From NCBI RefSeq assembly GCF_020400655.1, contig NZ_JAINRC010000007.1, forward strand, positions 124,001-188,000: a stretch of 64,000 nucleotides of DNA. The letters run 5' to 3'. The position numbers were made by a program, and so were the translations under genes. The DNA is from Streptomyces spinosus (lineage in GTDB: Bacteria > Actinomycetota > Actinomycetes > Streptomycetales > Streptomycetaceae). Every line of letters begins with the position of its first letter. Position 1 is the stretch's first letter. The notes under the pieces were generated by a model, which had not been told where the DNA came from, ran no database searches, and saw nothing but the letters and a program-made list of their open reading frames with translations. This document shows positions 1 through 8,438 of this stretch, one piece after another.

Positions 1-1881
1 ACGGCGTCCGTCGGGCGCGTCGTACTGCACTCCGCAGGTGGCGTCCTCGGGCGAGCCGAGCAGGCGGGCGTCGCCGTGGTGGACGACGTCCCGCACCTCC
101 TTGTACCGGATGATCCACCCGGCCGCCTCGGCGCGCTGCTCCGGCGTCCAGGCCCGCAGGTCGGCGCCGATGCCGAGGACGCCGCACATGGCGGTGACGA
201 ACCGGAAGGCGAGGCTGCGCGGGCGGGGGTCGAAGACGCCGGGGGCGTCGGTGACCCAGGAGCTCATCACGTGCGGCGCGTGGGCGTGCAGGAAGCCGTA
301 CTGGACGCGGAGCCGGTCCAGGGGCGCGGTGTTGTCGCTGGGCCAGACGACGTCGGTGCGTGCGAGGGTGGCGTGCTCGATCCGGCCGCCGCCGCCCGCG
401 CAGCCCTCGACGGTGACGTGGGGGTGCGCGGTGCGCAGGTGGTCCAGGACGCGGAGGTAGCCGTGGACGTGCTCGGCGTCCAGGTCCAGCCGGTCCGCGG
501 GCCCGGCGCCCGGACGTCCGCGCTCGGTCGGCGGGCGGTTCATGTCCCACTTCAGGTAGTCGACGGCGTGCGCGGTCAGCAGCCGGTCGAGGGTGGCGAG
601 GACGAAGTCCTGCACGTCGGGGCGGCCGAGGTCGAGCAGGAGCTGGTTGCGTACGCGGCGGGCCGGGCGGCCCTCGATCCGGTAGACCCACTCCGGGTGT
701 TCGGCGTACAGGCGGCTGCCGGGGCTGACCGCCTCCGGTTCGATCCACAGGCCGAGGTCGAGCCCGAGGGCGCGGACGTCGTCGGCGAACCGGTCGAAGC
801 CGTGCGGGAAGGCCGCCGGGTCGGGGTGCCAGTCGCCCAGTCCGCCGGTGTCGTCGGCCCGTCCGGTGAACCAGCCGTCGTCCACCACGAACAGCTCGGC
901 GCCGAGGTCGGCCGCCGCCTTGGCCAGTTCCAGCTGGCTGTCGGCGTCGACGTCGAAGCCGGTGGCCTCCCAGGAGTTGTACAGGACCTTGCGGGGGCGG
1001 TGCAGGCGTTCGCCGGCGAGGCGGCGCTCGTAGCGGTGCCAGACGCGGGAGAGTCCGTCGAGTCCGTCCGGGCTGAAGGCGCAGGCGAGGCGGGGGGTGG
1101 TCAGGGTGTCGCCGGGGGCCAGGTGTACCGCGCCCTCGTGCGGTACGCGGCCGGCGCGGACGCGTACGGCGCCGCCGGGCTCGGCCTGTGCGGTGATGTG
1201 CCAGTTGCCGGGCCATTCCAGGGCGATGCCGTAGGCGGGGGCGGGAGCGTCGTGCGGGGCCGAAGCGTCCTGGACGGCGAGCCAGGGCGCGTACGCGTGA
1301 CCGGGCACGCCCTGGGTGCTGCCGATGGCGAAGGTGCCCCGGGCCAGGTCGAGTCGCGTGTGCTGGAACTCCTGCGACCACTGGCCGCTCAGGTACGTCA
1401 GCCGGGCGGCGGTGGTGACCGGGATGTTCACGGCGGCGGAGTCCAGCCGCTCCAGGCGCAGTTCCTCCTCGCCGGTGCAGGTCAGTTCGGTCCAGCGGTG
1501 CAGGACGTCGGTGCCGGGCACGGTGGCGTAGCACAGGGTGGTGCGCAGGCCGAGGACGGCGTCGGTGAAGGTGAGCCGGAGCGTGCCGGGCTCCTCACGG
1601 GCGTCCTCGAAGCTCCACCACACGCCGCGCTCGGCGCCGGGCCGGGCGGCGACGAGGTCGGCTCCGGCGAACGGGCGCAGTCCGTGGGGGACGTATTCCG
1701 CGGGGGCGGCGTCGGCCGGGGTGACGAAGTGGGTGCGGTGGGACCAGTCCAGTGCCGGCGGCCCGTTCTCCACGCCGTGCGGTCCCCACGCGTGGAGTTC
1801 CGCCCAGGGGCCGTCCGGGGAGAGCCGGACGGTGTAGCCGGTGTGCTCGGTGCGCAGCGTCCAGCGCTGGTGCGGGGTCAC
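1..1881 (-). CDS. Alpha-galactosidase, GH36 (3' end outside window)
   Basis: Cytoplasmic GH36 enzyme that releases galactose from alpha-galactosides such as melibiose or raffinose taken up by the adjacent importer. 627 codons are visible of a family that usually runs to about 700; the C-terminus lies beyond the window. Motifs seen in order: YNSWEATGFDVD, VDDGWF, LWIEPEAVSP, YLKWDMNR with the nucleophile at about Asp446, and PSDNTAPLDR with the acid/base at about Asp516. There is no signal peptide. The GTG start overlaps the stop of the upstream permease by 4 bp (GTGA), so it is the last visible gene of a coupled importer operon. The call rests on family motifs; the natural substrate is inferred. 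Confidence 0.93.
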   Translation of the reverse strand, partial: MTPHQRWTLRTEHTGYTVRLSPDGPWAELHAWGPHGVENGPPALDWSHRTHFVTPADAAPAEYVPHGLRPFAGADLVAARPGAERGVWWSFEDAREEPGTLRLTFTDAVLGLRTTLCYATVPGTDVLHRWTELTCTGEEELRLERLDSAAVNIPVTTAARLTYLSGQWSQEFQHTRLDLARGTFAIGSTQGVPGHAYAPWLAVQDASAPHDAPAPAYGIALEWPGNWHITAQAEPGGAVRVRAGRVPHEGAVHLAPGDTLTTPRLACAFSPDGLDGLSRVWHRYERRLAGERLHRPRKVLYNSWEATGFDVDADSQLELAKAAADLGAELFVVDDGWFTGRADDTGGLGDWHPDPAAFPHGFDRFADDVRALGLDLGLWIEPEAVSPGSRLYAEHPEWVYRIEGRPARRVRNQLLLDLGRPDVQDFVLATLDRLLTAHAVDYLKWDMNRPPTERGRPGAGPADRLDLDAEHVHGYLRVLDHLRTAHPHVTVEGCAGGGGRIEHATLARTDVVWPSDNTAPLDRLRVQYGFLHAHAPHVMSSWVTDAPGVFDPRPRSLAFRFVTAMCGVLGIGADLRAWTPEQRAEAAGWIIRYKEVRDVVHHGDARLLGSPEDATCGVQYDAPDGRR

Positions 1882-2741
1882 TTCACTGCTCCGAGGTTGA
1901 GGCCGGCCACGAAGTGGCGCTGGAAGCGGAGGAAGACGGCCACCGTGGGCGCGGCGGCGATGACGGACCCGGCGGCGATCACGTTCCACATGGACACGTA
2001 CTGGCCCTGGAGGCCGATGAGCGCCGCGGTGACCGGCATCTTGCCGTCGCTGCGCAGGACGGTGATCGCCCACAGCAGGTCGTTGAAGATCCACGTGAAG
2101 GACAGCGCGCTGAGCGCGGCGAGCGCGGGCCGGGTGAGCGGGAGGATGACGCGCCGGAAGATCTGCCACGGGCCGGCGCCGTCGACGACGGCGGCCTGCT
2201 GGATCTCGACGGGGATCGCCCGCATGAAGCCGTGCAGGACGAACACGTAGAAGCCGACGCCGAAGCCGATCTGTACGCCGATCAGGGCGGGCAGGGTGTC
2301 GTAGACGCCCGTCATCTCGCTGAGCTTGGCGACCGGCACGAGCAGGATCTGCGGGGGCAGCAGGTTGCCGCCGAGCATGAGCAGCAGCAGGGAGCGGCGG
2401 AAGGGCATCTCGTAGCGGCTGAGGGCGAACGCCGCCATGGCGGCCAGGGCGAGGGTCACCAGGACGCAGGGGACGGTGACGATCAGGCTGTTGATCAGGG
2501 CCCGTTGCTGGCCGCCGTCGACCCAGGCCTGCCGGAAGTTGTCCAGGGTGAGGGAGTGGGGCCGGCTGCCCAGGCCGTGCGCGGCGATGTCGTCGAAGGA
2601 GCGCAGACTGGTGACCACGACCAGGAGGACGGGCAGCAGCCACAGGACGGCCAGGGTTCCGGCGCCGAGGTGGAAGCCGGCGGTGGCGGCCCGCCGGCGG
2701 CGCACCGCGCGGGCGGACGTGTGCGTCCGGGCGGCGGACAT
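1878..2741 (-). CDS. Sugar ABC transporter permease (MalG/LacG type)
   Basis: Inner-membrane subunit of a carbohydrate ABC importer (CUT1 type), 287 aa with about six membrane helices. The cytoplasmic EAA-type loop reads QQAAVVDGAGPWQIFRRV, the site that contacts the ATPase. The ATG at 2741 is chosen because it overlaps the stop of the preceding permease by one base (TGATG). No ATPase is encoded here; in Streptomyces such importers usually share the multi-sugar ATPase MsiK, so I infer that here. The neighbouring GH36 and GH27 enzymes point to alpha-galactosides as substrate. Confidence 0.92.
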   Translation of the reverse strand: MSAARTHTSARAVRRRRAATAGFHLGAGTLAVLWLLPVLLVVVTSLRSFDDIAAHGLGSRPHSLTLDNFRQAWVDGGQQRALINSLIVTVPCVLVTLALAAMAAFALSRYEMPFRRSLLLLMLGGNLLPPQILLVPVAKLSEMTGVYDTLPALIGVQIGFGVGFYVFVLHGFMRAIPVEIQQAAVVDGAGPWQIFRRVILPLTRPALAALSALSFTWIFNDLLWAITVLRSDGKMPVTAALIGLQGQYVSMWNVIAAGSVIAAAPTVAVFLRFQRHFVAGLNLGAVK

Positions 2742-3676
2742 CAGTCGGCCTCCCTGAAGGCCCGGACCAGGTAGGAGGCGATGACGCCGAAGGCCAGCAG
2801 GAAGATGACGACGGCCAGGGCGGAGCCGTATCCGAGGCGCAGGGACTGGAAGGCGGTGGAGTACATGTAGGTGCTCAGCAGTTCGGAGGAGTGGTAGGGG
2901 CCGCCGCGGGTCAGCGACCAGACCACGTCGAAGGAGCGCAGCGAGTCGATGATGATGACGGACACCACGACGGCGTTGACGCCGCGCAGCTGAGGGAGCG
3001 TCACGTGGCGGAAGCGCTGCCAACGGCCGGCGCCGTCGACCTTGGCCGCCTCGTACAGGGACGGGTCGATGCCCTTCAGGCCGGCGAGGTAGAGGACCAT
3101 CACGTAGCCGATCTGCCGCCACAGGGCGGGCACGATCACCGCGTACAGGGCGGTGTCCTGGTCGGCGAGCCAGGCGTGACGCAGGCTGTCGAGGCCGGCC
3201 GACTCCAGGAGGCGGTTGAGCACGCCGTCGGGCTGGTAGACGGCCTGCCAGACCAGGGCGGTGGCCACCAGGGAGAACACGACGGGCAGGAAGAGGGCCG
3301 CGCGGTAGAAGCCGACACCCCGGCGCTCCTGCTGGAGCAGCAGGGCGGCGGCCAGGCCCAGTACGGCGGACAGGCCGCCGAAGAGGAGCAGCCACAGGAC
3401 GGTGTGGCCGGTGGCGCTGCGGAAGACGTCGTCGCCCGCCATCTCGCGGAAGTTGCCCAGGCCGACGAACTTCGGCGCCGAGACGCCGTCCCAGCTGGTC
3501 AGGGCGAGGTAGAAGCCCTGTAGCGCGGGCCAGAAGACCCAGACGGCCTCGGCGAGCAGGGGGACGAGAACGAAGGCGAGGACCAGCGGGGGTGTGCGGC
3601 GGGGACCCCGGGCCCGGCGGCCTCGGGGCGGTGCCGGGGCCGGGGACTCGCGGTGCGGGGCGGTCAGGACGGCCAT
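2741..3676 (-). CDS. Sugar ABC transporter permease (MalF/UgpA type)
   Basis: First permease of the CUT1-type importer, 311 aa with about six membrane helices after a basic, proline-rich N-terminus. The EAA loop is clear (YEAAKVDGAGRWQRF). It starts one base after the stop of the binding-protein gene and overlaps the next permease by one base, so the binding protein, both permeases and the GH36 gene form one tightly packed operon. It partners with the MalG-type subunit to form the channel. The family call is firm; substrate specificity comes from gene context only. Confidence 0.92.
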   Translation of the reverse strand: MAVLTAPHRESPAPAPPRGRRARGPRRTPPLVLAFVLVPLLAEAVWVFWPALQGFYLALTSWDGVSAPKFVGLGNFREMAGDDVFRSATGHTVLWLLLFGGLSAVLGLAAALLLQQERRGVGFYRAALFLPVVFSLVATALVWQAVYQPDGVLNRLLESAGLDSLRHAWLADQDTALYAVIVPALWRQIGYVMVLYLAGLKGIDPSLYEAAKVDGAGRWQRFRHVTLPQLRGVNAVVVSVIIIDSLRSFDVVWSLTRGGPYHSSELLSTYMYSTAFQSLRLGYGSALAVVIFLLAFGVIASYLVRAFREAD

Positions 3677-3677
3677 G

Positions 3678-4967
3678 TCAGGCGTTCCAGATCTTCTCGG
3701 CGTCGCGCTGCCAGTCCCGGAGGATGCCGCCGACGTCCTTGGGCCGGGCGATGAACTTCGTGAGCGCGGTGTCGGCGGTGGGCTGGAGGGCGTCGCTGGA
3801 GTCGCGGTTGAAGAACTGGGTCAGCTCGGCCGCCCGCTCGATGTGCTCGCGGCCCTTCTTCACCAGCGCCGTGCCCGCGTCCTTGGCGTCGGGATTGCAG
3901 GGCAGCACGGTCCCGGACGAGCCCTTGATGTAGATCTCCTGCGCCTCGGCGGTGGCCAGGTACTTCATCAGGTCGGCGACCTGGTCGCGGCGCCCGGTGC
4001 GGGCGCTGGCGAAGTAGCCGTCGGTCGGGGCCTCTTCGGCGAGGGGGATCTTGGGGTCGATGACGGGGAAACGGAAGAAGTCGATGTCGTCCAGGGCGCT
4101 TCCGGGGGCGGCGTCGGCGAAGAAGGTGCCGATGAGCATCATGCCGGTGCGGCCGTTGAGCAGGGCGGTGCCGGCGTCCTGGAAGGCGAGGGCGGTGCCG
4201 TCGGGGTCGAAGTACGGCAGCACCTCCTGCCAGCGGTCGAAGACCTTGCGCACCTCGGGGTCGTCGAAGCGGTGCCTGCCCGCGAGGAGGTCACGGTGGT
4301 AGGCGGCGCCGTTGACGCGGATGTCGAGGTAGTCGAACCAGGCCGAGGCGACCCAGGGGGTGTTGCCGCCGGCGCCGAGTCCGATCGGCGCCACCCCCTT
4401 GGACCTGAGCTTGTCGCACAGGTCGAGGAACTCGTCCCAGGAGGAGGGCGCGCTGACCCCCCACTTGGCGAAGTTCGACTTCCGGTAGAACATGCCCCAC
4501 CAGTAGTAGGTGGTGGGCACGAAGACCTTCTTCCCGGAGCTCGCGGTGCACAGGCCGTTCAGCGCCTTGGAGTACCGCTTGAGGTCGGGTGAGGCGTTCC
4601 AGACGTCGTCGAGGTCGAGGAGCAGGTTCTTCCTGGCGTAGGCGTCCGCCACGGAGCCGGGGTACCAGGTGTACACGTCCGGCGGGTTGGCCGAGGTCAG
4701 GTAGGTCGGCAGCTGGGTGCGGAAGGTCTCGGCGGCCACGGTGTTCAGGCTGGCGCGGCCCTCGCCCTTCTTCGCGTAGGCGGCGACGAGGTCCTCCATC
4801 GCGGCCTTGGCCTGCGGTGCGGACAGGTTGGACTGGAGGGTCACCGGGCCCTTGGAGGAGGACTTGGCGGTGGAGGCGGCGGTGACGCAGCCGCTGAGCA
4901 GGGTGGTCGCTCCGGCGGCTCCGAGTCCGGCGAGGAAGCGCCGGCGGCCGGGCAGGTGGTTCGTCAT
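3678..4967 (-). CDS. Sugar ABC transporter substrate-binding lipoprotein
   Basis: Extracellular solute-binding protein of family 1, 429 aa. The N-terminus carries twin arginines (GRRRFLAGLG) followed by the lipobox LLSGC, so it is probably a lipid-anchored protein, perhaps Tat-exported. The ATG at 4967 is preferred over an in-frame upstream start because GGGAG sits 6-7 nt before it and the signal peptide begins there. It is the first gene of the importer operon and has its own promoter with an operator-like repeat also found before the GH27 gene. The ligand is inferred to be an alpha-galactoside from the flanking GH27 and GH36 genes. Confidence 0.92.
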   Translation of the reverse strand: MTNHLPGRRRFLAGLGAAGATTLLSGCVTAASTAKSSSKGPVTLQSNLSAPQAKAAMEDLVAAYAKKGEGRASLNTVAAETFRTQLPTYLTSANPPDVYTWYPGSVADAYARKNLLLDLDDVWNASPDLKRYSKALNGLCTASSGKKVFVPTTYYWWGMFYRKSNFAKWGVSAPSSWDEFLDLCDKLRSKGVAPIGLGAGGNTPWVASAWFDYLDIRVNGAAYHRDLLAGRHRFDDPEVRKVFDRWQEVLPYFDPDGTALAFQDAGTALLNGRTGMMLIGTFFADAAPGSALDDIDFFRFPVIDPKIPLAEEAPTDGYFASARTGRRDQVADLMKYLATAEAQEIYIKGSSGTVLPCNPDAKDAGTALVKKGREHIERAAELTQFFNRDSSDALQPTADTALTKFIARPKDVGGILRDWQRDAEKIWNA

Positions 4968-5037
4968 GGAGGCTCCCTGTGGGTCCGCGCGGCGGGGGCC
5001 GGCCCTGTGGCGGCCGGGCCCCGTTCGCGGCGGATCC

Positions 5038-5083
5038 AGAGTCGCGTGGCGATCCCGCCACGTCAATATTAATTACTAATTTA
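5038..5083 (-). promoter_or_regulatory. Importer promoter with shared AT-rich operator
   Basis: On the minus strand TTGACG (5066-5061) and GACTCT (5043-5038) are 17 bp apart. The -35 is the end of a 22-bp AT-rich element (5062-5083) that recurs exactly at 7327-7348. The spacer holds a perfect inverted repeat, CGTGGCG-ATCC-CGCCACG (5045-5062). The element also contains the stop codon of the GH27 gene (5081-5083). It is probably the binding site of a sugar-responsive regulator encoded elsewhere. Confidence 0.65.
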
Positions 5084-7225
5084 TTGGAACTGGGTTCTGT
5101 GGACGGCGCCGTCGACGCCGCGGTACACCACGTCGACCGAGCCGTCAGGGCCGGCGACGGCCCCGAGCGAGCCGTCGAAGGCCGCGCTGGGGAACTCCTG
5201 CCGCTTGGTCCAGCCCCGCCAGGCGCCACCGTCGTACCGCTGCTGCCAGAGGGTGTAGTCGGCCGCCCGCGCGTACAGCACCACGGCGTCCCCCACGGCG
5301 ACGAGCGTCGGACTGCCGCTCACCGTGCCGCCGAGCGAACTCCATCCGGACCACCGGCCCGACCGGTCACGCGAGTTGGTCCACACGTCGTCCGCGGCGG
5401 TGCGTACGGCGACGTGGACGCGGTCGTCGGCGCCGACGACCGCGGACGGCCTGCCGTACACCGGCCGGCCACCCGGCGTACCGAGCGACGACCAGCCGCC
5501 CGAGGGGCCGCGCCGCACGACGCTTCCGTCGGCACCGCGCGCGACGAGGGTCCAGTCGGCGGGATCGGTGAAGGCCACGGTCGGCGCGTCGGTCAGGCTC
5601 CCGCCCAGGTCCTGCCAGTCGCCCCAGCGCCCGCCGGAGAAGACCCTGCGGTAGGCGTGGTCGTCGGTACCGCGGACGAAGACGTCGATACGCCCGCCGG
5701 CGGAGGCGTAGGCGGCCGGCTGGCCGAGGATCCGTCCGCCGGCCGGGCCCGCGAGGTCCCTGGTCCGCGGCGGACGCGTGCCGTCCGCCGTGTGCTGGAC
5801 GAGCGTGCCGCCCGGTCCGCGGAAGAAGGTGGTCAGTGTCTCCCCGTCGCGCACCACGGCCGGGCTGGCCGAGGTCCGCCGTCCGAGGCTCGTGCCGGGC
5901 AGCGCGTCCTGCCCGGTGAGCCGGAGGAAGGCGGTGCCGTGGGCGGGGACCTCGACGGTGTACGACCCCGTGTGCGTACCGCGGCCGGCGCGTGCGCGCA
6001 GGTCGCGCACCGTGACGGACCCGCCGAGGGCCACGTCGCTGAAGCGCACGGTGCGCTCGGCCGGCTGCTCGGAGCGGTTGAGCAGGACGACCGCGCGCTC
6101 ACCGCGTCCGGACAGGACCTTGCTGTAGACGTCGCCGACGGAGTCCGTGGCGACCCGGACCCCCTGGACGCCGAGCGGGTCCTGGTCGACGGCGACGATC
6201 TCCGGGTTGCGGAGCGTGGCGATCATCGACGGCGTCAGGGTGCGCGGGTCGGAACCGAGGACGAGCGGGGAGGCCATCTCGGCCCACATCACGAACTGGG
6301 TAGTGGACTCCTCCTGCGTCAGCTCCAGGGTGCCGTCGGCCATGCGGCGCATGGGGATCAGGTAGTCCGGGTCGTTGTAGTGGCCGGGGCCCTGCGCCTC
6401 CGGGTGCCAGGCGTTGGCGTCCATGTTGCGCAGGATGTCGGGCCACTCCCCCGGACTCGGGGTGCCCCAGGCGATGTCGGTGCCGGTGCGCCAGGAGTCC
6501 GCGATCGCCGGGGCGTAGGCGTAGGTGTTGTGCGCGTCCTGCTCGGGCGTGTGCGGCAGTCCCCAGTCGTCGGTGAGCGGATTGCACAGGTTCAGCAGCA
6601 TCTTCCGGCCCGACTTGGCGACGGCGTCGCCGAACTCCTTGAACGCGGGCCCCGGATCGAGCTTCTCGCCGATGCCGCACAGGAAGTCGACCTTGATCGC
6701 GTCGATCTTCCAGTCGGCGAACTGCCGTGCGTCCTCGGTGTAGTGGCCCCGGCTGCCGAGCCCGCAGCTCCTGCCTCCGTCGTAGGTACCGGCGTCGGTG
6801 TAGATCCCGGCACGCAGGCCGCGCTGATGGAGGTAGGAGACGAGGGCCGGGATGCCGGACGGGAAGCGGTCCGGGTGGGCCACCAGCCGGCCCCGCGCGT
6901 CACGGGGGTCGTCGGCCTGCCAGCCTCCGTCGAGCCAGACGATGTCGTAGCCGCTGTCGCGCAGACCGCTGCCGACCAGCTTGTCGGCGACCGCGCGCAC
7001 CTCCTTCTCGGTGGGGGCGCCGAGTCCGTAGTACGTGTTCCAGCCCATGTAGGGCGTCGGGGCGAGTCCGCTGTCGTAGGAGCCGGGCGTCCCCTGGTCC
7101 ACCGCCGGTTCCGCCGCGGCCGGAGGGACGGCCGCGGCGCCGAGGACGACCGTGATCGCGGCGGCGAGCACCGGCCCGGTGGGCCGGCGGTGCGGGGGGC
7201 TGTGCGTGGGCGACTGGGAAGTCAC
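5081..7225 (-). CDS. Secreted GH27 alpha-galactosidase with C-terminal propeller-like lectin domain
   Basis: 714 aa. Residues 1 to about 39 are a Sec signal ending AAAEPA. The GH27 catalytic barrel spans roughly 50-350: PYMGWNTYYG, the nucleophile Asp180 in AIKVDFLCG, the acid/base Asp250 in SWRTGTDIAW, and YNDPDYL. A beta-sandwich follows to about 440. Residues 440-714 hold repeats of the form W-x2-W-x2-LGG-x5-P, like PLL-type beta-propeller lectins that bind sugars. It cleaves terminal alpha-galactose from polymers or oligosaccharides outside the cell and so feeds the importer encoded just downstream. Its promoter carries the same 22-bp element as the importer operon. The C-terminal domain assignment is less certain than the catalytic one. 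Confidence 0.92.
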   Translation of the reverse strand: MTSQSPTHSPPHRRPTGPVLAAAITVVLGAAAVPPAAAEPAVDQGTPGSYDSGLAPTPYMGWNTYYGLGAPTEKEVRAVADKLVGSGLRDSGYDIVWLDGGWQADDPRDARGRLVAHPDRFPSGIPALVSYLHQRGLRAGIYTDAGTYDGGRSCGLGSRGHYTEDARQFADWKIDAIKVDFLCGIGEKLDPGPAFKEFGDAVAKSGRKMLLNLCNPLTDDWGLPHTPEQDAHNTYAYAPAIADSWRTGTDIAWGTPSPGEWPDILRNMDANAWHPEAQGPGHYNDPDYLIPMRRMADGTLELTQEESTTQFVMWAEMASPLVLGSDPRTLTPSMIATLRNPEIVAVDQDPLGVQGVRVATDSVGDVYSKVLSGRGERAVVLLNRSEQPAERTVRFSDVALGGSVTVRDLRARAGRGTHTGSYTVEVPAHGTAFLRLTGQDALPGTSLGRRTSASPAVVRDGETLTTFFRGPGGTLVQHTADGTRPPRTRDLAGPAGGRILGQPAAYASAGGRIDVFVRGTDDHAYRRVFSGGRWGDWQDLGGSLTDAPTVAFTDPADWTLVARGADGSVVRRGPSGGWSSLGTPGGRPVYGRPSAVVGADDRVHVAVRTAADDVWTNSRDRSGRWSGWSSLGGTVSGSPTLVAVGDAVVLYARAADYTLWQQRYDGGAWRGWTKRQEFPSAAFDGSLGAVAGPDGSVDVVYRGVDGAVHRTQFQ

Positions 7226-7302
7226 GGGCCTCTCCCGGGGGTTGGGAAGCGGGAAGACGTGAGCCGGAAGCGTCCCTGCGGGAGACCGGCGTCACGGCGA
7301 AG

Positions 7303-7348
7303 ACTGTGGCCCGTGGCCGAAACCCTGTCAATATTAATTACTAATTTA
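7303..7348 (-). promoter_or_regulatory. GH27 promoter with shared AT-rich operator
   Basis: On the minus strand TTGACA (7331-7326) and CACAGT (7308-7303) are 17 bp apart. The 22-bp element at 7327-7348 is identical to 5062-5083 and includes the first five bases of the -35. Its minus-strand core contains ATTA-N5-TAAT. The same position relative to the -35 in both promoters argues for a common regulator. Confidence 0.65.
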
Positions 7349-7422
7349 GTAGCAGCAGGACGGACCCAGGCCCCGGCCCTCGTCCGCGAACCGGGACGAG
7401 AGACGGGGCCCCGCCGCATGGG

Positions 7423-8337
7423 TCAGGCCACACTCCGGGGCAGGTCGTGGGTGCGGAATTCCTCCACGACCTGGTACCCGGCGCTCGTGTACAGGTTCAT
7501 GGCCACCTCGTTGCCGCCCCACACGGTGAACATCAGCATCGAGTCACAGGCCGCGAGCGCGACCTGTTCGCCGGCCGCCATCGCGGCCCGCCCGTACCCC
7601 TTGCCGCGGTGCCGCTCCCCGACGTGCAGCGAGTAGCCGTACGTCACCCCCGGCAGGTGTCCGTGCTTCAACCAGCCGCTGCCGATCGGCTCGCCGGACG
7701 CTTCGAGCACCAGGACGCTGTTGTCGGGCGTATCGAGACCCTGGGGCAGCAGGTTCCCGAAGTCCCGGTCGGCCTTGCGCCCGGCCTCCTCGGGGCTCAT
7801 GGCCCCCGACCGGACGATGTCGGCGACGTAGGCGGCCTTCTCCGAGGCCAGCCAGGCGGAGTATTCGGCCGGGGTCATCGGCCGCGCGGTGACCCCGTGC
7901 AGCGGCTCGGGCGCCGGGCCGATGCTCCGTGCCCTGAGCTGGCCCCGGACGCCGTAGCCGCCGAACAGGTCACCGGCGGGCCCGGTGAGCCGTATGCCCA
8001 GCCGGCGCGCGCCACGCTCCGCGCACCACGCCTCGGCCCAGTCCCGTGCCGCCTGCTCGTACCCGCGGCCGGTGTGGTCGGCGTCGACACGGAGATCCTG
8101 GATGTGGCCCACGAGGACGCCGTGCTCGTCGGCCACGTCCACGGCCACGTGTCCCACCCGGGTCCCGGCGTCCGTGATCTCGGCGACGGTCCAGTCGCCG
8201 ATGCGGACGCGGAGGTACTCCACCAGACGCTCGGCCGCGGCCAGGCTGAAACCGGCCGCCGTGTACGGGGCGTGGAGCCGCTGCTCGAAGTCCTTCTGCC
8301 AGGCGCTGCGGTCGTCAAGGATGTTGAATGCTGTCAC
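7423..8337 (-). CDS. Two-domain GNAT acetyltransferase
   Basis: 304 aa, cytoplasmic. The C-terminal half has the acetyl-CoA-binding A motif of GNAT enzymes (LHVGERHRGKGYGRAAM, about residues 230-247) and a late NEVAMNLYTSAGYQ segment. The N-terminal half resembles a second, decayed GNAT fold (LRVDADHTGRGYEQAAR). The substrate is unknown. The GTG at 8337 follows a TAAGGT box by 6 nt, so the message is probably leaderless. It is on the same strand as the alpha-galactoside genes but separated by 197 bp and not obviously part of that unit. Confidence 0.85.
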   Translation of the reverse strand: MTAFNILDDRSAWQKDFEQRLHAPYTAAGFSLAAAERLVEYLRVRIGDWTVAEITDAGTRVGHVAVDVADEHGVLVGHIQDLRVDADHTGRGYEQAARDWAEAWCAERGARRLGIRLTGPAGDLFGGYGVRGQLRARSIGPAPEPLHGVTARPMTPAEYSAWLASEKAAYVADIVRSGAMSPEEAGRKADRDFGNLLPQGLDTPDNSVLVLEASGEPIGSGWLKHGHLPGVTYGYSLHVGERHRGKGYGRAAMAAGEQVALAACDSMLMFTVWGGNEVAMNLYTSAGYQVVEEFRTHDLPRSVA

Positions 8338-8343
8338 TCGATC

Positions 8344-8349
8344 ACCTTA
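8344..8349 (-). promoter_or_regulatory. Leaderless -10 box of the GNAT gene
   Basis: Minus-strand TAAGGT (8349-8344) ends 6 nt before the GTG start at 8337, the usual arrangement for leaderless Streptomyces messages. No clear -35 box is visible at 17 bp. Confidence 0.4.
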
Positions 8350-8438
8350 GAAGTCCTCCCGCGGCAGCGGCGGTTGCCGGCGGGGAGACCGGGTGTCACG
8401 ACGGACAGGCCGGCGGCTGCGGCAGCGGGTCGCCGCCG

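Noticed and set aside
76..2250. A 724-codon open frame on the plus strand
   Set aside because: It is the antisense shadow of the GH36 gene; the product is a Val/Gly/Ala-rich string without domains, while the minus strand shows clear catalytic motifs.
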